Shown one piece after another: positions 1-8,978 of a stretch of DNA of 64,000 bases. The notes below the pieces were generated by a model, which worked only from the letters and a program-made list of their open reading frames with translations, was not told the origin of the DNA and ran no database searches. The position numbers and the translations under genes were made by a program. How positions within the stretch are numbered: position 1 is the stretch's first letter; each line of letters starts with the position of its first letter. The DNA is from Bdellovibrio sp. ZAP7 (GTDB lineage Bacteria; Bdellovibrionota; UBA1018; CAIMNF01), in NCBI GenBank assembly GCA_945874535.1, contig CAMCGZ010000003.1:62001-126000 (forward strand), given 5' to 3'.

Positions 1-433
1 CGTATGGGTCGAAAACTGGGGGGTCTACGATCCTAAGCAACCTGTCACCCTCACAAAATCCATGGCATTGATGAGCCAAATGATCCAGTCGCACACCGAG
101 CGTGCAGCCAGGATGAAAAAGCCCCTGGTCCTGGAGGAGTTTGGCCTCGCCCGCGATCAACGCTCGATGGATCCTCGCTCCCCGACTCTCAATCGGGATC
201 GCTACTTTGCGCACACTTTTGCAGAAGTCACGCGCATCCGCCATCTCACCGGTTACCTCACAGGAGTGGCCTTCTGGGCTTGGTCCGGAGAATCCCGCCC
301 CACGGTTCCGGGAGGACTCTGGAAGCACGGACAACCCCTACTCGGCGACCCACCCCATGAAGAACAGGGCTGGTACGGGATCTACGACACCGATGACAGC
401 ACGATGTCCGTGATCAAAAGAGCATCTGAGTGA
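1..433 (+). CDS. Endo-beta-1,4-mannanase-like glycoside hydrolase (GH5), C-terminal part, 5' end outside window
   Basis: Only the last ~143 residues are present; the frame is open from base 2. The stretch VWVENWGVYDP resembles the conserved His-Ile-Trp-x-x-Asn-Trp-Gly-Trp-Tyr segment of GH5 mannanases. KPLVLEEFGL carries the Glu-Phe-Gly signature of the GH5 catalytic nucleophile, and FWAWSG matches the last barrel strand. The protein would hydrolyse beta-mannan, probably outside the cell, although the export signal is not visible. The stop at 431-433 lies 21 bp from the end of the convergent tRNA-Pro gene. The family call is fairly firm; the substrate is inferred from subfamily resemblance. 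Confidence 0.75.
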   Translation, partial: VWVENWGVYDPKQPVTLTKSMALMSQMIQSHTERAARMKKPLVLEEFGLARDQRSMDPRSPTLNRDRYFAHTFAEVTRIRHLTGYLTGVAFWAWSGESRPTVPGGLWKHGQPLLGDPPHEEQGWYGIYDTDDSTMSVIKRASE

Positions 434-454
434 AGTGAATTCAGGAAGAAAAAA

Positions 455-530
<76 letters not shown>

Positions 531-580
531 ACATTTTTTAAGAGTCGTCAGCTTAAACCCTATCCCCGCCCCGGTGCAAG

Positions 581-1345
581 TCATTTCGGTTCGAGCCCGT
601 CGAATCGGTGGTGCTTTCTCCACCCTTTGCGCCTGAAGGAGGCATAAATCAAAGATGATTTCCCGGTGTCCCAGTCCTGCTGGGAGCGGCTGAGCAACTG
701 CCCCAAGGCCGGAAAGGCTGATGCCAAGCGGACCTCCATCGCCTCAGCATTCCACTCACGGGAGCCTGCTTTTCCGCCGTCCTTTTGCTTCACAATGTAG
801 GTCTGCCGCCCGTAGGGAACCTCGGACGACTTGAGCTTCACCTCGCCCCGGATCACATAGAGCTCGGTCTTTCCCCTGTGTGCGCCGAGCCAAAACTCTG
901 AATCTGTGGCTTCAATTTGTTCCTCCGGGGTCGTGATCCGGATCCGGGGCTTCATCTTCCCGGGCTTGATCCAAATCTTCATCCAACCACGACCCAATGC
1001 GACATCGTGGGTCCGGTCGTCTTCCGCCCAGGCCGACTTCAAGATCTGACCCTGGAAGGCGCCTCCACCGATCCATTTGACCGACTCCTGGTGAATGACT
1101 TCGAATGCACGGTTCTCGCTCAGGCTGACCCGGTCTCCCGGATCGAACCATTCTCCGGCAACGGCAAATCTCTTGTGCTTCTTCAATGAGACGACATTCA
1201 CTCCGGGTGCCGCACTCCCCTGGGCGCTGGCAATCTGACTGAACAAGGGGGGAAGCGCCGCTTCATCACCGGGAAGGTAAATGGGGACGCCCGAACACGG
1301 GAACGAGACCAACAGCGCCATGAGGATCAGCGATCGGGAGCTCAC
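581..1345 (-). CDS. Secreted FecR-domain protein
   Basis: 254 aa with a hydrophobic N-terminal segment (residues ~5-20) that looks like a signal peptide, so probably periplasmic. Residues ~120-175 (WMKIWIKP...IRITTPEEQIEATDSEFWL...ELYVIRGEVKL) fit the FecR fold: an 'inherently true of the sequence' beta pattern ending in the V-x-x-G-x-V segment. Classical FecR proteins are membrane regulators of ECF sigma factors. This one has no cytoplasmic anti-sigma part and no sigma gene beside it, so it is better seen as a stand-alone FecR-fold envelope protein of unknown ligand. It lies 50 bp upstream of tRNA-Pro on the same strand. Confidence 0.6.
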   Translation of the reverse strand: MSSRSLILMALLVSFPCSGVPIYLPGDEAALPPLFSQIASAQGSAAPGVNVVSLKKHKRFAVAGEWFDPGDRVSLSENRAFEVIHQESVKWIGGGAFQGQILKSAWAEDDRTHDVALGRGWMKIWIKPGKMKPRIRITTPEEQIEATDSEFWLGAHRGKTELYVIRGEVKLKSSEVPYGRQTYIVKQKDGGKAGSREWNAEAMEVRLASAFPALGQLLSRSQQDWDTGKSSLIYASFRRKGWRKHHRFDGLEPK

Positions 1346-1388
1346 TTGTTTACAATCCTAACACGAGCCGATACTCTGAAAAACATCT

Positions 1389-1598
1389 ATGGATACCACC
1401 GCCTTCAAGAAAGAAAAGTATCTCGAGATCGCCCGCAGTCAGGGACCCGAGAGGGCTGTGAACGAACTGCACCAGGACCTCTGGACCCTCGAGCAGGAAT
1501 GTTTCGACACCCCTGAAGGATACCGTTCCGAAGTCTGGAAACAGCTCAATGAGCTTCGACTGTTTTCGAGGGAGCTGTGGGATCTGAATCTCGGTTGA
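1389..1598 (+). CDS. Small hypothetical protein (69 aa)
   Basis: A short acidic, helix-rich protein (ERAVNELHQDLWTLEQECF...) with no recognised domain, signal peptide or membrane segment. Its start lies 43 bp from the divergent FecR-domain gene, and its last 53 bp overlap the convergent RDD gene tail to tail. Codon use resembles the neighbours, which favours a real gene, but no clear ribosome binding site precedes the ATG. Function unknown. Confidence 0.5.
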   Translation: MDTTAFKKEKYLEIARSQGPERAVNELHQDLWTLEQECFDTPEGYRSEVWKQLNELRLFSRELWDLNLG

Positions 1599-2019
1599 CC
1601 CGCATCCGCCCGGAGCGGATGCTGTGAGTTCCTGAGATCCATTCGTGCAACCCCCTTTTTTGAGGGTGGAAAGCCACCATCAAGAATCCGCACCCCAGTA
1701 GTGCATAAGAAATCAGGTAAGCATACAGGCGGCGGACAGCTTGGCTCCGGGTCATCGGTGATCCCGTGGCACTATCGACCACCCGGATTCCCAACCAGGA
1801 CTTTCCTATCGTCGTCCCTTTCCGGATGGGCCATTCGACGTAATACAGGTAGGGAATCACCAGCGTGGCGATGACTGAAATCACCTGTTGCCAGACGGTA
1901 TTCAGGTTCAATGGCCAGGTGATGCCGTACTCGATTGCTAGCTCGAGCACATTCCATATGAAAAAATCAATCAAGTGAGCCAGGGCCCGGATCCAGAAAC
2001 CCGCAAAGACGGCGTTCAT
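1546..2019 (-). CDS. RDD family membrane protein
   Basis: 157 aa with the RDD family layout: an N-terminal helix containing the Arg...Asp pair (FWIRALAHLIDFF), a second helix (VISVIATLVIPYLYYVEW), then the GTTIGKSWLGIRVVD segment typical of the family, and a third helix (~100-120). RDD proteins are small inner-membrane proteins; some have been linked to Na+/H+ transport, but most have no assigned role. The start codon overlaps the stop of the upstream EamA transporter by 4 bp (ATGA), so the two are translationally coupled. Confidence 0.8.
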   Translation of the reverse strand: MNAVFAGFWIRALAHLIDFFIWNVLELAIEYGITWPLNLNTVWQQVISVIATLVIPYLYYVEWPIRKGTTIGKSWLGIRVVDSATGSPMTRSQAVRRLYAYLISYALLGCGFLMVAFHPQKRGLHEWISGTHSIRSGRMRVNRDSDPTAPSKTVEAH

Positions 2020-2915
2020 GCTTTCTTCCTCAATGCTCCTACCCCGACTCCGAGGAAAATGAGACTCATGGCAATCACCGTCCTGACTCCGATCGGTTCA
2101 CCGAGGTTGTACCAACCGTTCATCACGGCAATCACGGGTTGCAGGTAAATGAACACCGCCACCACCGAAGGTCCGACCTGGGTCAAGGTCCAGGAATTGA
2201 GGTAGTATGCGATCATCGTCGCAAAGACGATATTGTACGCGGCCGCCCCGAGAAAACGGAGATCCCAAGTTAAGGTGGTCAGCAGGTGCCAATCGCCCAC
2301 ACAAAGTGAAAACAACACCATCGACCCGAAAAAAAACATCCAAGCGGTCGCCCAGAGGGGTGAATTCTTTTTGAAGAACCCCTGACTGAGCGTCAAGAAC
2401 AGGGCTAAGCAGGCACAGTTCATCAGGGTGAACACATCCCCCTTGAAGGTGTCACTCGAGATCTTGAATTCCGAGAAATCCCGGATCACTACTGCACCCG
2501 CAATCGCCAGAAGGAAACTCGCCCCACGGAGTTTGCTGAATTTTTCACTGCCTGCGATGATGGCAAACGCGAGAGTGAACAGCGGAATCATCGAATTCAG
2601 GATCGCAGAATTGGTAGTCGTGCTGTACTTGAGCCCGAGCAGGAAAAACGCCTGATTCAATGCGAGGCCGATCAACCCGAAAAAAAACGTGCGGATCAAA
2701 AAATCCCGATCCATCCTTCGCTTCTCACGGGGCACGGCGAGCCGGGCTATCGTGAGCATCAGGATCGAGGCGATCAGAAGGCGAACGGCTCCCCACAAAA
2801 CGGGAGGATAGGTGCCTAAGATCACCTTGGCAGCGGCATAATTGAAACCGTAAATGAATTGGACTCCGACCAAAGCGAAAACCGGGAGCATCGGGGTCCG
2901 GGCGCTGCCTGTCAT
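2016..2915 (-). CDS. EamA/DMT-family metabolite transporter
   Basis: 299 aa from the chosen ATG, with about ten hydrophobic helices in two EamA repeats, as in drug/metabolite transporters. Such proteins export or import small metabolites across the inner membrane; the substrate cannot be read from sequence. The ATG at 2915 starts just before the first helix and leaves 113 bp for promoters before the divergent HDOD gene. A TTG at 2996 in the same frame has a better purine-rich site (aggaagg) and would add 27 polar residues, so the start is uncertain. It is coupled to the downstream RDD gene. Confidence 0.85.
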   Translation of the reverse strand: MTGSARTPMLPVFALVGVQFIYGFNYAAAKVILGTYPPVLWGAVRLLIASILMLTIARLAVPREKRRMDRDFLIRTFFFGLIGLALNQAFFLLGLKYSTTTNSAILNSMIPLFTLAFAIIAGSEKFSKLRGASFLLAIAGAVVIRDFSEFKISSDTFKGDVFTLMNCACLALFLTLSQGFFKKNSPLWATAWMFFFGSMVLFSLCVGDWHLLTTLTWDLRFLGAAAYNIVFATMIAYYLNSWTLTQVGPSVVAVFIYLQPVIAVMNGWYNLGEPIGVRTVIAMSLIFLGVGVGALRKKA

Positions 2916-3028
2916 CCTCAAAGTGTCAAGGATGGCGTCGCCCGGGTCAATCCTGTCAAAGTCCTGACGCCGGATCACACGACCCGCTCCATTCAAGTTC
3001 CTTCCTGTGTCAGCCGATACCTAGGAAG

Positions 3029-3865
3029 ATGAGTACACACTCCTGGGTCCAGAAAATCCATTCGCTGCCGGTGCTCCCGCAAGTGGCCATGCGGGTGACC
3101 GAACGGATCCAGTCTTCGGGCTCCACGCTCGATGAGATTTCGCGCCTGATTGAGTCGGATGCAGGGCTCACTGCCAGGATTCTCAGACTCGCCAATTCCT
3201 CTTATTACTCGGTTCCGGGCGGAGTGAAAGACATCCGTAAGGCCCTTCAATTTTTGGGGTTCACCACTATCGCACAGGTGGTCCTCACCTCTTCCGTATT
3301 CGGGTCTTTCAAGAACCCGGGACTCAGGGATTTTCCTTTGCTTCCATTCTGGATCCATTCCCTGGCGGTGGGACAGGTGGCCGAATTGACCGCTCGGGGG
3401 CTCAACCTTCCCCAACCCTCCGATGCCTTCATCGGCGGACTGCTTCATGATGTCGGCAAACTGATTCTCCTCGAGCTGGCTCCGGATCAATTGGCTCGAA
3501 TCGCCCGCCATGCGCTGGAAAACGGGGTATCGTTCATCCGGGCCGAGAAGGATCTCGGATTCGAAGACCACATTTCTCTCGGCGTCGGCCTCTCCCGACA
3601 CTGGAAACTCCCCGAATTGGTGGAAGATGCCATCCGGTCCCACCATGGACTACCCGAAACCAAATCCGGTCAAATCATTGCCTGGGCAAATCTCTGGGTT
3701 CACCTCCAGGGCATCGGCGCCTCCGGCAGCCATGATCCTGAAATGGAATCACGGGCTCGAGAACTCGCGACCCTTCTCGGGCTCGGACCGTCCGTCACAG
3801 AAACCATCGAAAAACAATTCCGGAAGGAATTTGAAAAAGCGGAGGCGATACTCGGTGGCCATTAA
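3029..3865 (+). CDS. HDOD domain signalling protein
   Basis: 278 aa, almost entirely one HDOD domain. LPVLPQVAMRVTERIQSS...DAGLTARILRLANSSYY is the typical first half, and GLLHDVGKLILLE with SHHG matches the HD-derived motifs further on. HDOD proteins act in bacterial signal transduction without proven hydrolase activity. This is the first gene of a five-gene forward operon (HDOD, kinase, regulator, phosphatase, anchored protein). It overlaps the kinase gene by 11 bp, which suggests it feeds into or is controlled by that pathway. A purine-rich taggaag abuts the ATG. Confidence 0.9.
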   Translation: MSTHSWVQKIHSLPVLPQVAMRVTERIQSSGSTLDEISRLIESDAGLTARILRLANSSYYSVPGGVKDIRKALQFLGFTTIAQVVLTSSVFGSFKNPGLRDFPLLPFWIHSLAVGQVAELTARGLNLPQPSDAFIGGLLHDVGKLILLELAPDQLARIARHALENGVSFIRAEKDLGFEDHISLGVGLSRHWKLPELVEDAIRSHHGLPETKSGQIIAWANLWVHLQGIGASGSHDPEMESRARELATLLGLGPSVTETIEKQFRKEFEKAEAILGGH

Positions 3866-5006
3866 GCGTCTCAAACGCCTTGCCGAATCGCTCGTTCTTC
3901 CTGAAGGCTTGGAAGCTCTTCCGGTTCCCTTACTGCTTTATCGTAAGTCAGATGGCAGCCTGCTTCCCAATCCTGAATTCATTGCCGTATTCGGAGCAAA
4001 TGCCCCCGCAAGGATCCTTTCTGCCCGCCCTCTCGGCCTTGCCCAAGAGCGCCCCGTTCATCCGAGCGCGTTTGAGACTCCGGGAAGACAGGAAGGTTGT
4101 GTTCTCGAGAATGACCGTGGCGAACGGATCTCGGTGGACCTGCGGGTGACCCCCTACGGGAAGACCTCGGAAGAGACCTGGTTGGTGATGTTCGAAGACA
4201 CCGGCCCGAGAGTCGACCTCCAGAACCAACTGGTGAAGCAACATTTAGAGCTTCAAAAATCCTATGAGCAACTGCGATCCTTACAGCAAGCTCTCATTCA
4301 ATCGGCCAAACTGGCCTCTCTTGGCGAACTCGCCTCCGGGGTGGCGCACGAATTGAATCAGCCGCTCCAAGCGATCATGGGTTTCAGCCAGGAACTCAAA
4401 TTTATCGAAAAACTTTCGCCTGTCGGCTCCGAGTATGCAGATGACATCGTTTCGGCCTCGAAGAAGATGGCCGAAATCATCAAATCACTCAGAACATTCG
4501 CCAGGGATTCGGGTCAGGAACTTCAAGCGACCTCGGTCGGCCATGCCATCGAGGAGTCTTCAAGACTTCTCCGGCACACCTTCCTCCAAGCCGGGGTCAC
4601 TCTTGAGCTCAACGTCGAATCCGACCTTCCCCTCACCCATGCAAATCCGATCCAACTGGAGCAAGTTTTTGTCAACCTGCTCAGCAATGCCAAGGATGCG
4701 CTCGAAACCTCCGGAAACCCCTCCCCTAAAGTTTCCATCGTAGCCAGCACCACTTCTGAGGGCATCCGGGTCCAAGTCATCGACAACGGATGCGGCATGC
4801 CGCCCGAAGTCCGCGACAGGATCTTCGACCCGTTTTTCACGACCAAGCCGGTTGGCAAAGGAACCGGCCTCGGACTCAGCATCACCCATGGCATCCTCTC
4901 CCGGGCTGGAGCACGCATCAGCGTGGAAAGCGCCCCGGGAGCTGGAACCCGATTCACCCTGCTTTTCCCAATTGACCGTTCACAAACAGAAGGAGAGACC
5001 GCATGA
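3855..5006 (+). CDS. NtrB-like sensor histidine kinase (soluble, PAS-like input)
   Basis: 383 aa from a GTG at 3855 that sits ~10 bases after a GGAGG. Residues ~20-115 look PAS-like, followed by a coiled linker (~117-150). The HisKA helix has the phosphorylated His at ~165 (SGVAHELNQPLQAIMGF). The ATPase domain has the N box (QVFVNLLSNAKDALE), G1 (DNGCGMP), F (FDPFFTTK) and G2 (GKGTGLGLSI) boxes. No membrane segment, so the input is cytoplasmic, perhaps the HDOD protein. The stop overlaps the regulator start by 4 bp. Confidence 0.93.
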   Translation: MAIKRLKRLAESLVLPEGLEALPVPLLLYRKSDGSLLPNPEFIAVFGANAPARILSARPLGLAQERPVHPSAFETPGRQEGCVLENDRGERISVDLRVTPYGKTSEETWLVMFEDTGPRVDLQNQLVKQHLELQKSYEQLRSLQQALIQSAKLASLGELASGVAHELNQPLQAIMGFSQELKFIEKLSPVGSEYADDIVSASKKMAEIIKSLRTFARDSGQELQATSVGHAIEESSRLLRHTFLQAGVTLELNVESDLPLTHANPIQLEQVFVNLLSNAKDALETSGNPSPKVSIVASTTSEGIRVQVIDNGCGMPPEVRDRIFDPFFTTKPVGKGTGLGLSITHGILSRAGARISVESAPGAGTRFTLLFPIDRSQTEGETA

Positions 5007-5692
5007 ACACCGAACCCGTCGTACTGATCGTTGATGATGAAGAGACCATCCGCAAGCTTCTGAAAGCCCGCTTCGAGCGGGATGGATTCAGAGTGGTCAC
5101 TGCATCTTCGGCAGAAGAGGCGCGGACCGTCGTGGAATCCACCCCGGATCTCGGAGTCATGGTCACCGACATCCGCATGCCGGGTAAAGACGGACTCACC
5201 CTCACCGCTGAGGTGAAGGCTTCACACAAACACCTGAAGATCATTGTGATGACGGGGCATGGAGAAAAATCGACTGCAATTCGCGCTCTCCGGATCGGAG
5301 CCTCCGATTACCTCGAAAAACCGTTCGACATCGAAGAGATGACCCATGCTGTGGCTCGGACTGTGAATGAATATAAACTGGAAATGCGAAATGAGGAGAT
5401 CCTCGCGACCGCCCTGGTGAGCGCTCCCCCGGTGGCAGGTGTCTCATCCGTTCCGACCGGTGAAGACATCTGGTCCGAGAATGACAGCCTCACGAGCAGC
5501 TACACCGTTCTGAAAAAGAAGTGGTCCGAGGCATTCGAGAAGGAGTACTTGACTTCCGTTCTCGAGCGTCACCACGGAAACGTCACTGCAGCAGCCAAAG
5601 AAGCTGCTGTGGACCGAAGCAACTTCCTCCGGCTACTGCGCCGTCACCACATCGACGCAGCCGTATATCGTCCTCAAAAGAAGGCTTCCTGA
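5003..5692 (+). CDS. Response regulator: receiver plus Fis-type HTH, no AAA+ domain
   Basis: 229 aa. The receiver (1-~120) has the acidic pair DDE at 11-13, phospho-acceptor Asp56 (MVTDIRMPG) and Lys106 (LEKPFD). A linker of ~60 residues leads to a Fis/HTH_8 helix-turn-helix (HGNVTAAAKEAAVDRSNFLRLL is the recognition region, ~190-215). The architecture is that of RegA/PrrA/ActR regulators, which bind DNA without the sigma-54 AAA+ module. The start is coupled to the kinase, its probable phosphodonor. Targets are unknown. Confidence 0.92.
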   Translation: MNTEPVVLIVDDEETIRKLLKARFERDGFRVVTASSAEEARTVVESTPDLGVMVTDIRMPGKDGLTLTAEVKASHKHLKIIVMTGHGEKSTAIRALRIGASDYLEKPFDIEEMTHAVARTVNEYKLEMRNEEILATALVSAPPVAGVSSVPTGEDIWSENDSLTSSYTVLKKKWSEAFEKEYLTSVLERHHGNVTAAAKEAAVDRSNFLRLLRRHHIDAAVYRPQKKAS

Positions 5693-5695
5693 ACC

Positions 5696-7135
5696 GTGTC
5701 GGTCTCGATCGGAGCCCGGCTCCTTTTCGTGACCCTCATCCTCCAGTTTTTGTCGGTCTCGATCGTTGTACTCGGATCGAGCTGGAACCATGCGGGAGTG
5801 ATGTTGGAGCGCGAGGAAAGGCACTTGGCCCATCATATCGATCATTTTGTTGAGAACTGGAACCGGAATGCCCAGCCCTGGATCGGGCCTGAGGGTGTAC
5901 GGTTCCAGCTACTCTCTCCGGAATCGAAGATTCTTGCCGACACCGCTGACCCGAAGAGAGTCGGCAAACGTCTCGCAAAACCCCACCTTTTCCTCGAACT
6001 CGCTCTGAAATCCGGGATCGATCGGGGATCGATCCGGCCTTACGGACTCTTTCGATTCCTCCCGGACCGTAAACTGGTACTGGCTTCCATTCCGGGTAAC
6101 ACCTTCATGGAGGAGTTCCGGAAGAATCTTGTGGAACAGGCTCGCCTGGGTCTGCTTCTCGGAGGATGCACACTACTTCTCACCCTTTTCCTCTTCCGGA
6201 CTTTACTCAGGCCCCTCAAAGAACTCACGGTAGCCCTGGAACAGGCGGAGAACGGAAGTCTCGATGTGCCCCTTCCCCAAGCGGGAAGTGACGAGACCGG
6301 AATCCTGATCCGGGTTTGCGGAGTACTGATCGAACGGATCCGGATGCTGCTCGCCGGTGAAGCCCGGTCGAGCAGGATGGAGGAAGAAGTCAATATCGCC
6401 GCTGAAATCCAGTCCCGATTGCTCCCTCCGCCGGAAGTTCGCATGGGTCCATGCGAGGTGCAGAGTCATTATCAATCTGCAACCGAGACGGGCGGAGACT
6501 TCTGGGGATGTTTCGAATCGGAAGGGAAAGTCTACCTCTACGTGGGAGATGTGACCGGACACGGTCTTCCGAGCGCACTCGTTACAGCCGGAGTCCGTGG
6601 TTCATTGGCTACGCTCATCAAAAATGAGGGAAATACCCCTTCTTCTTCTCCGACACTCAAAGACATTCTCACTACCGCCAATTCGGCTGTTTGGGACATC
6701 GGCGGAGGAGAATTGCAGATGACGCTATTCGTATCCGTCTTTGACCCGTCGATCAATACCCTTCACTACGCAGGAGCGGGACATCCCCCTGCATGGATCT
6801 TCAAGAAATCCGAAGCAGAAAAAAGCTCGATCCTCCACAGCCGCGGAACACGGCTGGGAGAAGGTCCCTCACTCACCGTGATCGATGAACACTCCACTTC
6901 TTTCGGGTCGGGAGACACACTTCTGCTCTATACCGATGGAATGCTCACCCCGCGTGGTGAGGACCTCACTGCCGAGCACAGGACCGCATTCCGGAGTGCA
7001 ATCGCCGGAATCCTCGCAAAAGAGGAGAATCTCGGCCGTTCGAAGACTGCCATCGAGTTTCTGCTTTTCGAGGCCACTGGAGGATCACCCCCGGCTGACG
7101 ACATCACTTTTGCATTAATGAGGGTCGGACCATGA
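5696..7135 (+). CDS. Membrane HAMP-PP2C (SpoIIE/RsbU-type) serine phosphatase
   Basis: 479 aa from a GTG three bases after the regulator stop. One N-terminal membrane helix (~8-28), a periplasmic part (~30-140), a second helix (~148-166) and a HAMP region (~168-215) precede the PP2C domain. The metal-binding motifs GGDFWG, GDVTGHGLPSALV, YTDGM and PADDIT are all present. Such phosphatases normally dephosphorylate anti-sigma-factor antagonists (STAS proteins). No such partner is in this operon, but a STAS-like protein is encoded at 23890-24492. Confidence 0.92.
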   Translation: MSVSIGARLLFVTLILQFLSVSIVVLGSSWNHAGVMLEREERHLAHHIDHFVENWNRNAQPWIGPEGVRFQLLSPESKILADTADPKRVGKRLAKPHLFLELALKSGIDRGSIRPYGLFRFLPDRKLVLASIPGNTFMEEFRKNLVEQARLGLLLGGCTLLLTLFLFRTLLRPLKELTVALEQAENGSLDVPLPQAGSDETGILIRVCGVLIERIRMLLAGEARSSRMEEEVNIAAEIQSRLLPPPEVRMGPCEVQSHYQSATETGGDFWGCFESEGKVYLYVGDVTGHGLPSALVTAGVRGSLATLIKNEGNTPSSSPTLKDILTTANSAVWDIGGGELQMTLFVSVFDPSINTLHYAGAGHPPAWIFKKSEAEKSSILHSRGTRLGEGPSLTVIDEHSTSFGSGDTLLLYTDGMLTPRGEDLTAEHRTAFRSAIAGILAKEENLGRSKTAIEFLLFEATGGSPPADDITFALMRVGP

Positions 7136-7722
7136 ACCGGTTCTCGAAATGGGAGTGGTTTTACATCTTCGTGGCCACCGGCCAAATCATTCTTGGGGTT
7201 TCGATCCAGAATCCTCCGGACTCTGGAACCGCACCCGACCCTTTCGAAGGTGAATACATCAAGGCCAGTTCGCTCGAACAAGCTGTGGATGAATCGAGGA
7301 AGCCTCAGAAAATCTCTCTGCCTGAATCCTCCTTGAAAGACTGGATGGCCGGCGATGTGAAAGTGAGAGATGAGGTTGTGAGCACGCCATCTCCGACGCC
7401 TCTACCGAAACTCTCCCGCACCTCTGAAGAATCGGTACGGGCCTTCCTACTCGAACCAACTCATCAGACCGTCTTCAAGAGAGATCGAAAAGAAGAAGGT
7501 GCTTTCCGGGTCATGTTCCGTTTTGAAGTGTTCCCCAAGGACCGATCCGGAAAGCTCCAGGTCCTGAAGGACGGGAAAACCGTTTTGGAGATCCCATTTG
7601 AAGGCAGTTCAGACGGATCCCATCGCACCGGAGCGATGATCCAGAAGCCGGGCGTTTACCAATGGCGGATCATCACGGAGGAATACAAAGGAGACTACCG
7701 GAACTTCACTCTCCGGCCCTGA
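7132..7722 (+). CDS. Membrane-anchored hypothetical protein with Ig-like C-terminal part
   Basis: 196 aa. One N-terminal hydrophobic segment (WFYIFVATGQIILGVSI) is followed by a Pro/Ser-rich linker. The C-terminal ~90 residues look like a beta-sandwich (FRVMFRFEVFPKD...LQVLKDGKTVLEIPF...GVYQWRIITEEYKGDYRNFTL), resembling FecR-associated or Ig-like periplasmic domains. The start overlaps the phosphatase stop by 4 bp, so it probably works with that membrane phosphatase on the periplasmic side. No family recognised. Confidence 0.7.
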   Translation: MNRFSKWEWFYIFVATGQIILGVSIQNPPDSGTAPDPFEGEYIKASSLEQAVDESRKPQKISLPESSLKDWMAGDVKVRDEVVSTPSPTPLPKLSRTSEESVRAFLLEPTHQTVFKRDRKEEGAFRVMFRFEVFPKDRSGKLQVLKDGKTVLEIPFEGSSDGSHRTGAMIQKPGVYQWRIITEEYKGDYRNFTLRP

Positions 7723-8968
7723 GAGAGGCCATGAAGAATCCATCTGTATCGAATGGTCCGATGAATCCGGATGAGTCGAGACTGAACCGCTGATGGGTCT
7801 GTAAGAACTTCTCAATCCGCTCGGTGGACTCGGCCCGATTCTGCGTGCAAACTCCGTAAACCAGCCTTCCGCCCGGTTTCACTAAACGGGAATAGGTCTC
7901 AAGAACCGATTCTTGAAGAGTGCCGATCGGCAGGCTTCCTTCCACTTTGGCTTGCTCGAGCGGCTTCCGATTCCACTTCGTATCGGGATTCCGGCGCAAA
8001 ACCCCGGTACCACTGCAAGGAGCATCAATGAGTACCACGTCGGACTTGCCCTCGAAGGGTGTCAAGCCCGGATCCCCGGTGCGCGGAAGCAGTTTTGCCT
8101 GCACATTTCTTTCACCCGCACGGTCGATCCGTTGCCTGAGATTCCTGACTTTCATTTCAAAAACGTCGTAAGCGTAGACCCTGCCCCTACCCCCCATCAA
8201 ATCAGAAAGAGCGAGAGTCTTACCACCCGCACCGGCACAGGCATCCACCACTTCCATGGGCGCGGCCTGGAGATCATTCGGCAACGAAGGAAACGGACTC
8301 CTTTCCACACCGGGACGATCGCGAAGGTGCGGCCGGACCGATTCGGGAAGGAGGGCATACAAACTCATGATTTGGGAACCCTCGTCCTGAATCTCAAAGT
8401 AACCCTGTTTGAACCAATCATTCTTCTGGACGGCGGCGAAACCCCTGAAAATACGGGCACGTGTGGAATGATTCCCGGGTCTTGATTTGGGCAATCCTGC
8501 CTCACTCAACCAAGACTCCAACTCCGGCAACAAGCGTCCGTCGTTTCCGAAAGCACGACGATGAAAGCGAATCACTGTCAGCGGATCCTGACTGAGCAAC
8601 CTAGCCATTTTTTGGGCATGATCTTCGCCCCAATCCCGAGTCCACTCCGAAATCATCGCCGGTGGAAAATCCTCGACCCCTCCTTCGCTCGGAATCTCCT
8701 CCCAACGCTGCCAGAGGTCCCGGAGTGTCGCATGAATTCCGTCGTGCTTCTTGAGTCGGATGAAGCTGAGATTCCAGAACTCCAGGGGAGTGGCCTCCAG
8801 GCGGATCTTGAAGGTCGACGCTACGGTCAGGGGTCTTCTCAAAAATGCGCCGAGCAAAGTCGCTACCTTGGATTTCTTCGATGGATCCAGCTTGGAAACC
8901 ATCGAATCGAAATGGGTCCTGCTCTCACAGAATGCAGCGAAGACCTCGTTGAGTACGGTCGATTTCAT
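7706..8968 (-). CDS. RsmB/NOP2/Sun-family RNA cytosine-5 methyltransferase (paralogue 1)
   Basis: 420 aa from the ATG at 8968, 10 bp after the pyruvate kinase stop. The C-terminal half is a class I SAM methyltransferase with ACAGAGGKTLAL (SAM loop), LIDAPCSGTGVLRR (motif IV, conserved Cys) and YGVCTQNRAES (motif VI, the catalytic Cys position). The N-terminal half is not the NusB-like domain of true RsmB, so the RNA target may differ from 16S C967. A second family member with a NusB-like domain lies at 30857-32125. Its last 17 bp overlap the convergent 7132-7722 gene. Confidence 0.87.
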   Translation of the reverse strand: MKSTVLNEVFAAFCESRTHFDSMVSKLDPSKKSKVATLLGAFLRRPLTVASTFKIRLEATPLEFWNLSFIRLKKHDGIHATLRDLWQRWEEIPSEGGVEDFPPAMISEWTRDWGEDHAQKMARLLSQDPLTVIRFHRRAFGNDGRLLPELESWLSEAGLPKSRPGNHSTRARIFRGFAAVQKNDWFKQGYFEIQDEGSQIMSLYALLPESVRPHLRDRPGVERSPFPSLPNDLQAAPMEVVDACAGAGGKTLALSDLMGGRGRVYAYDVFEMKVRNLRQRIDRAGERNVQAKLLPRTGDPGLTPFEGKSDVVLIDAPCSGTGVLRRNPDTKWNRKPLEQAKVEGSLPIGTLQESVLETYSRLVKPGGRLVYGVCTQNRAESTERIEKFLQTHQRFSLDSSGFIGPFDTDGFFMASLRAGE

Positions 8969-8978
8969 CAGGAAGTCT

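Noticed and set aside
2993-3646. Minus-strand open frame of 217 codons
   Set aside because: Antisense to the HDOD gene, which is clearly coding and belongs to the operon.
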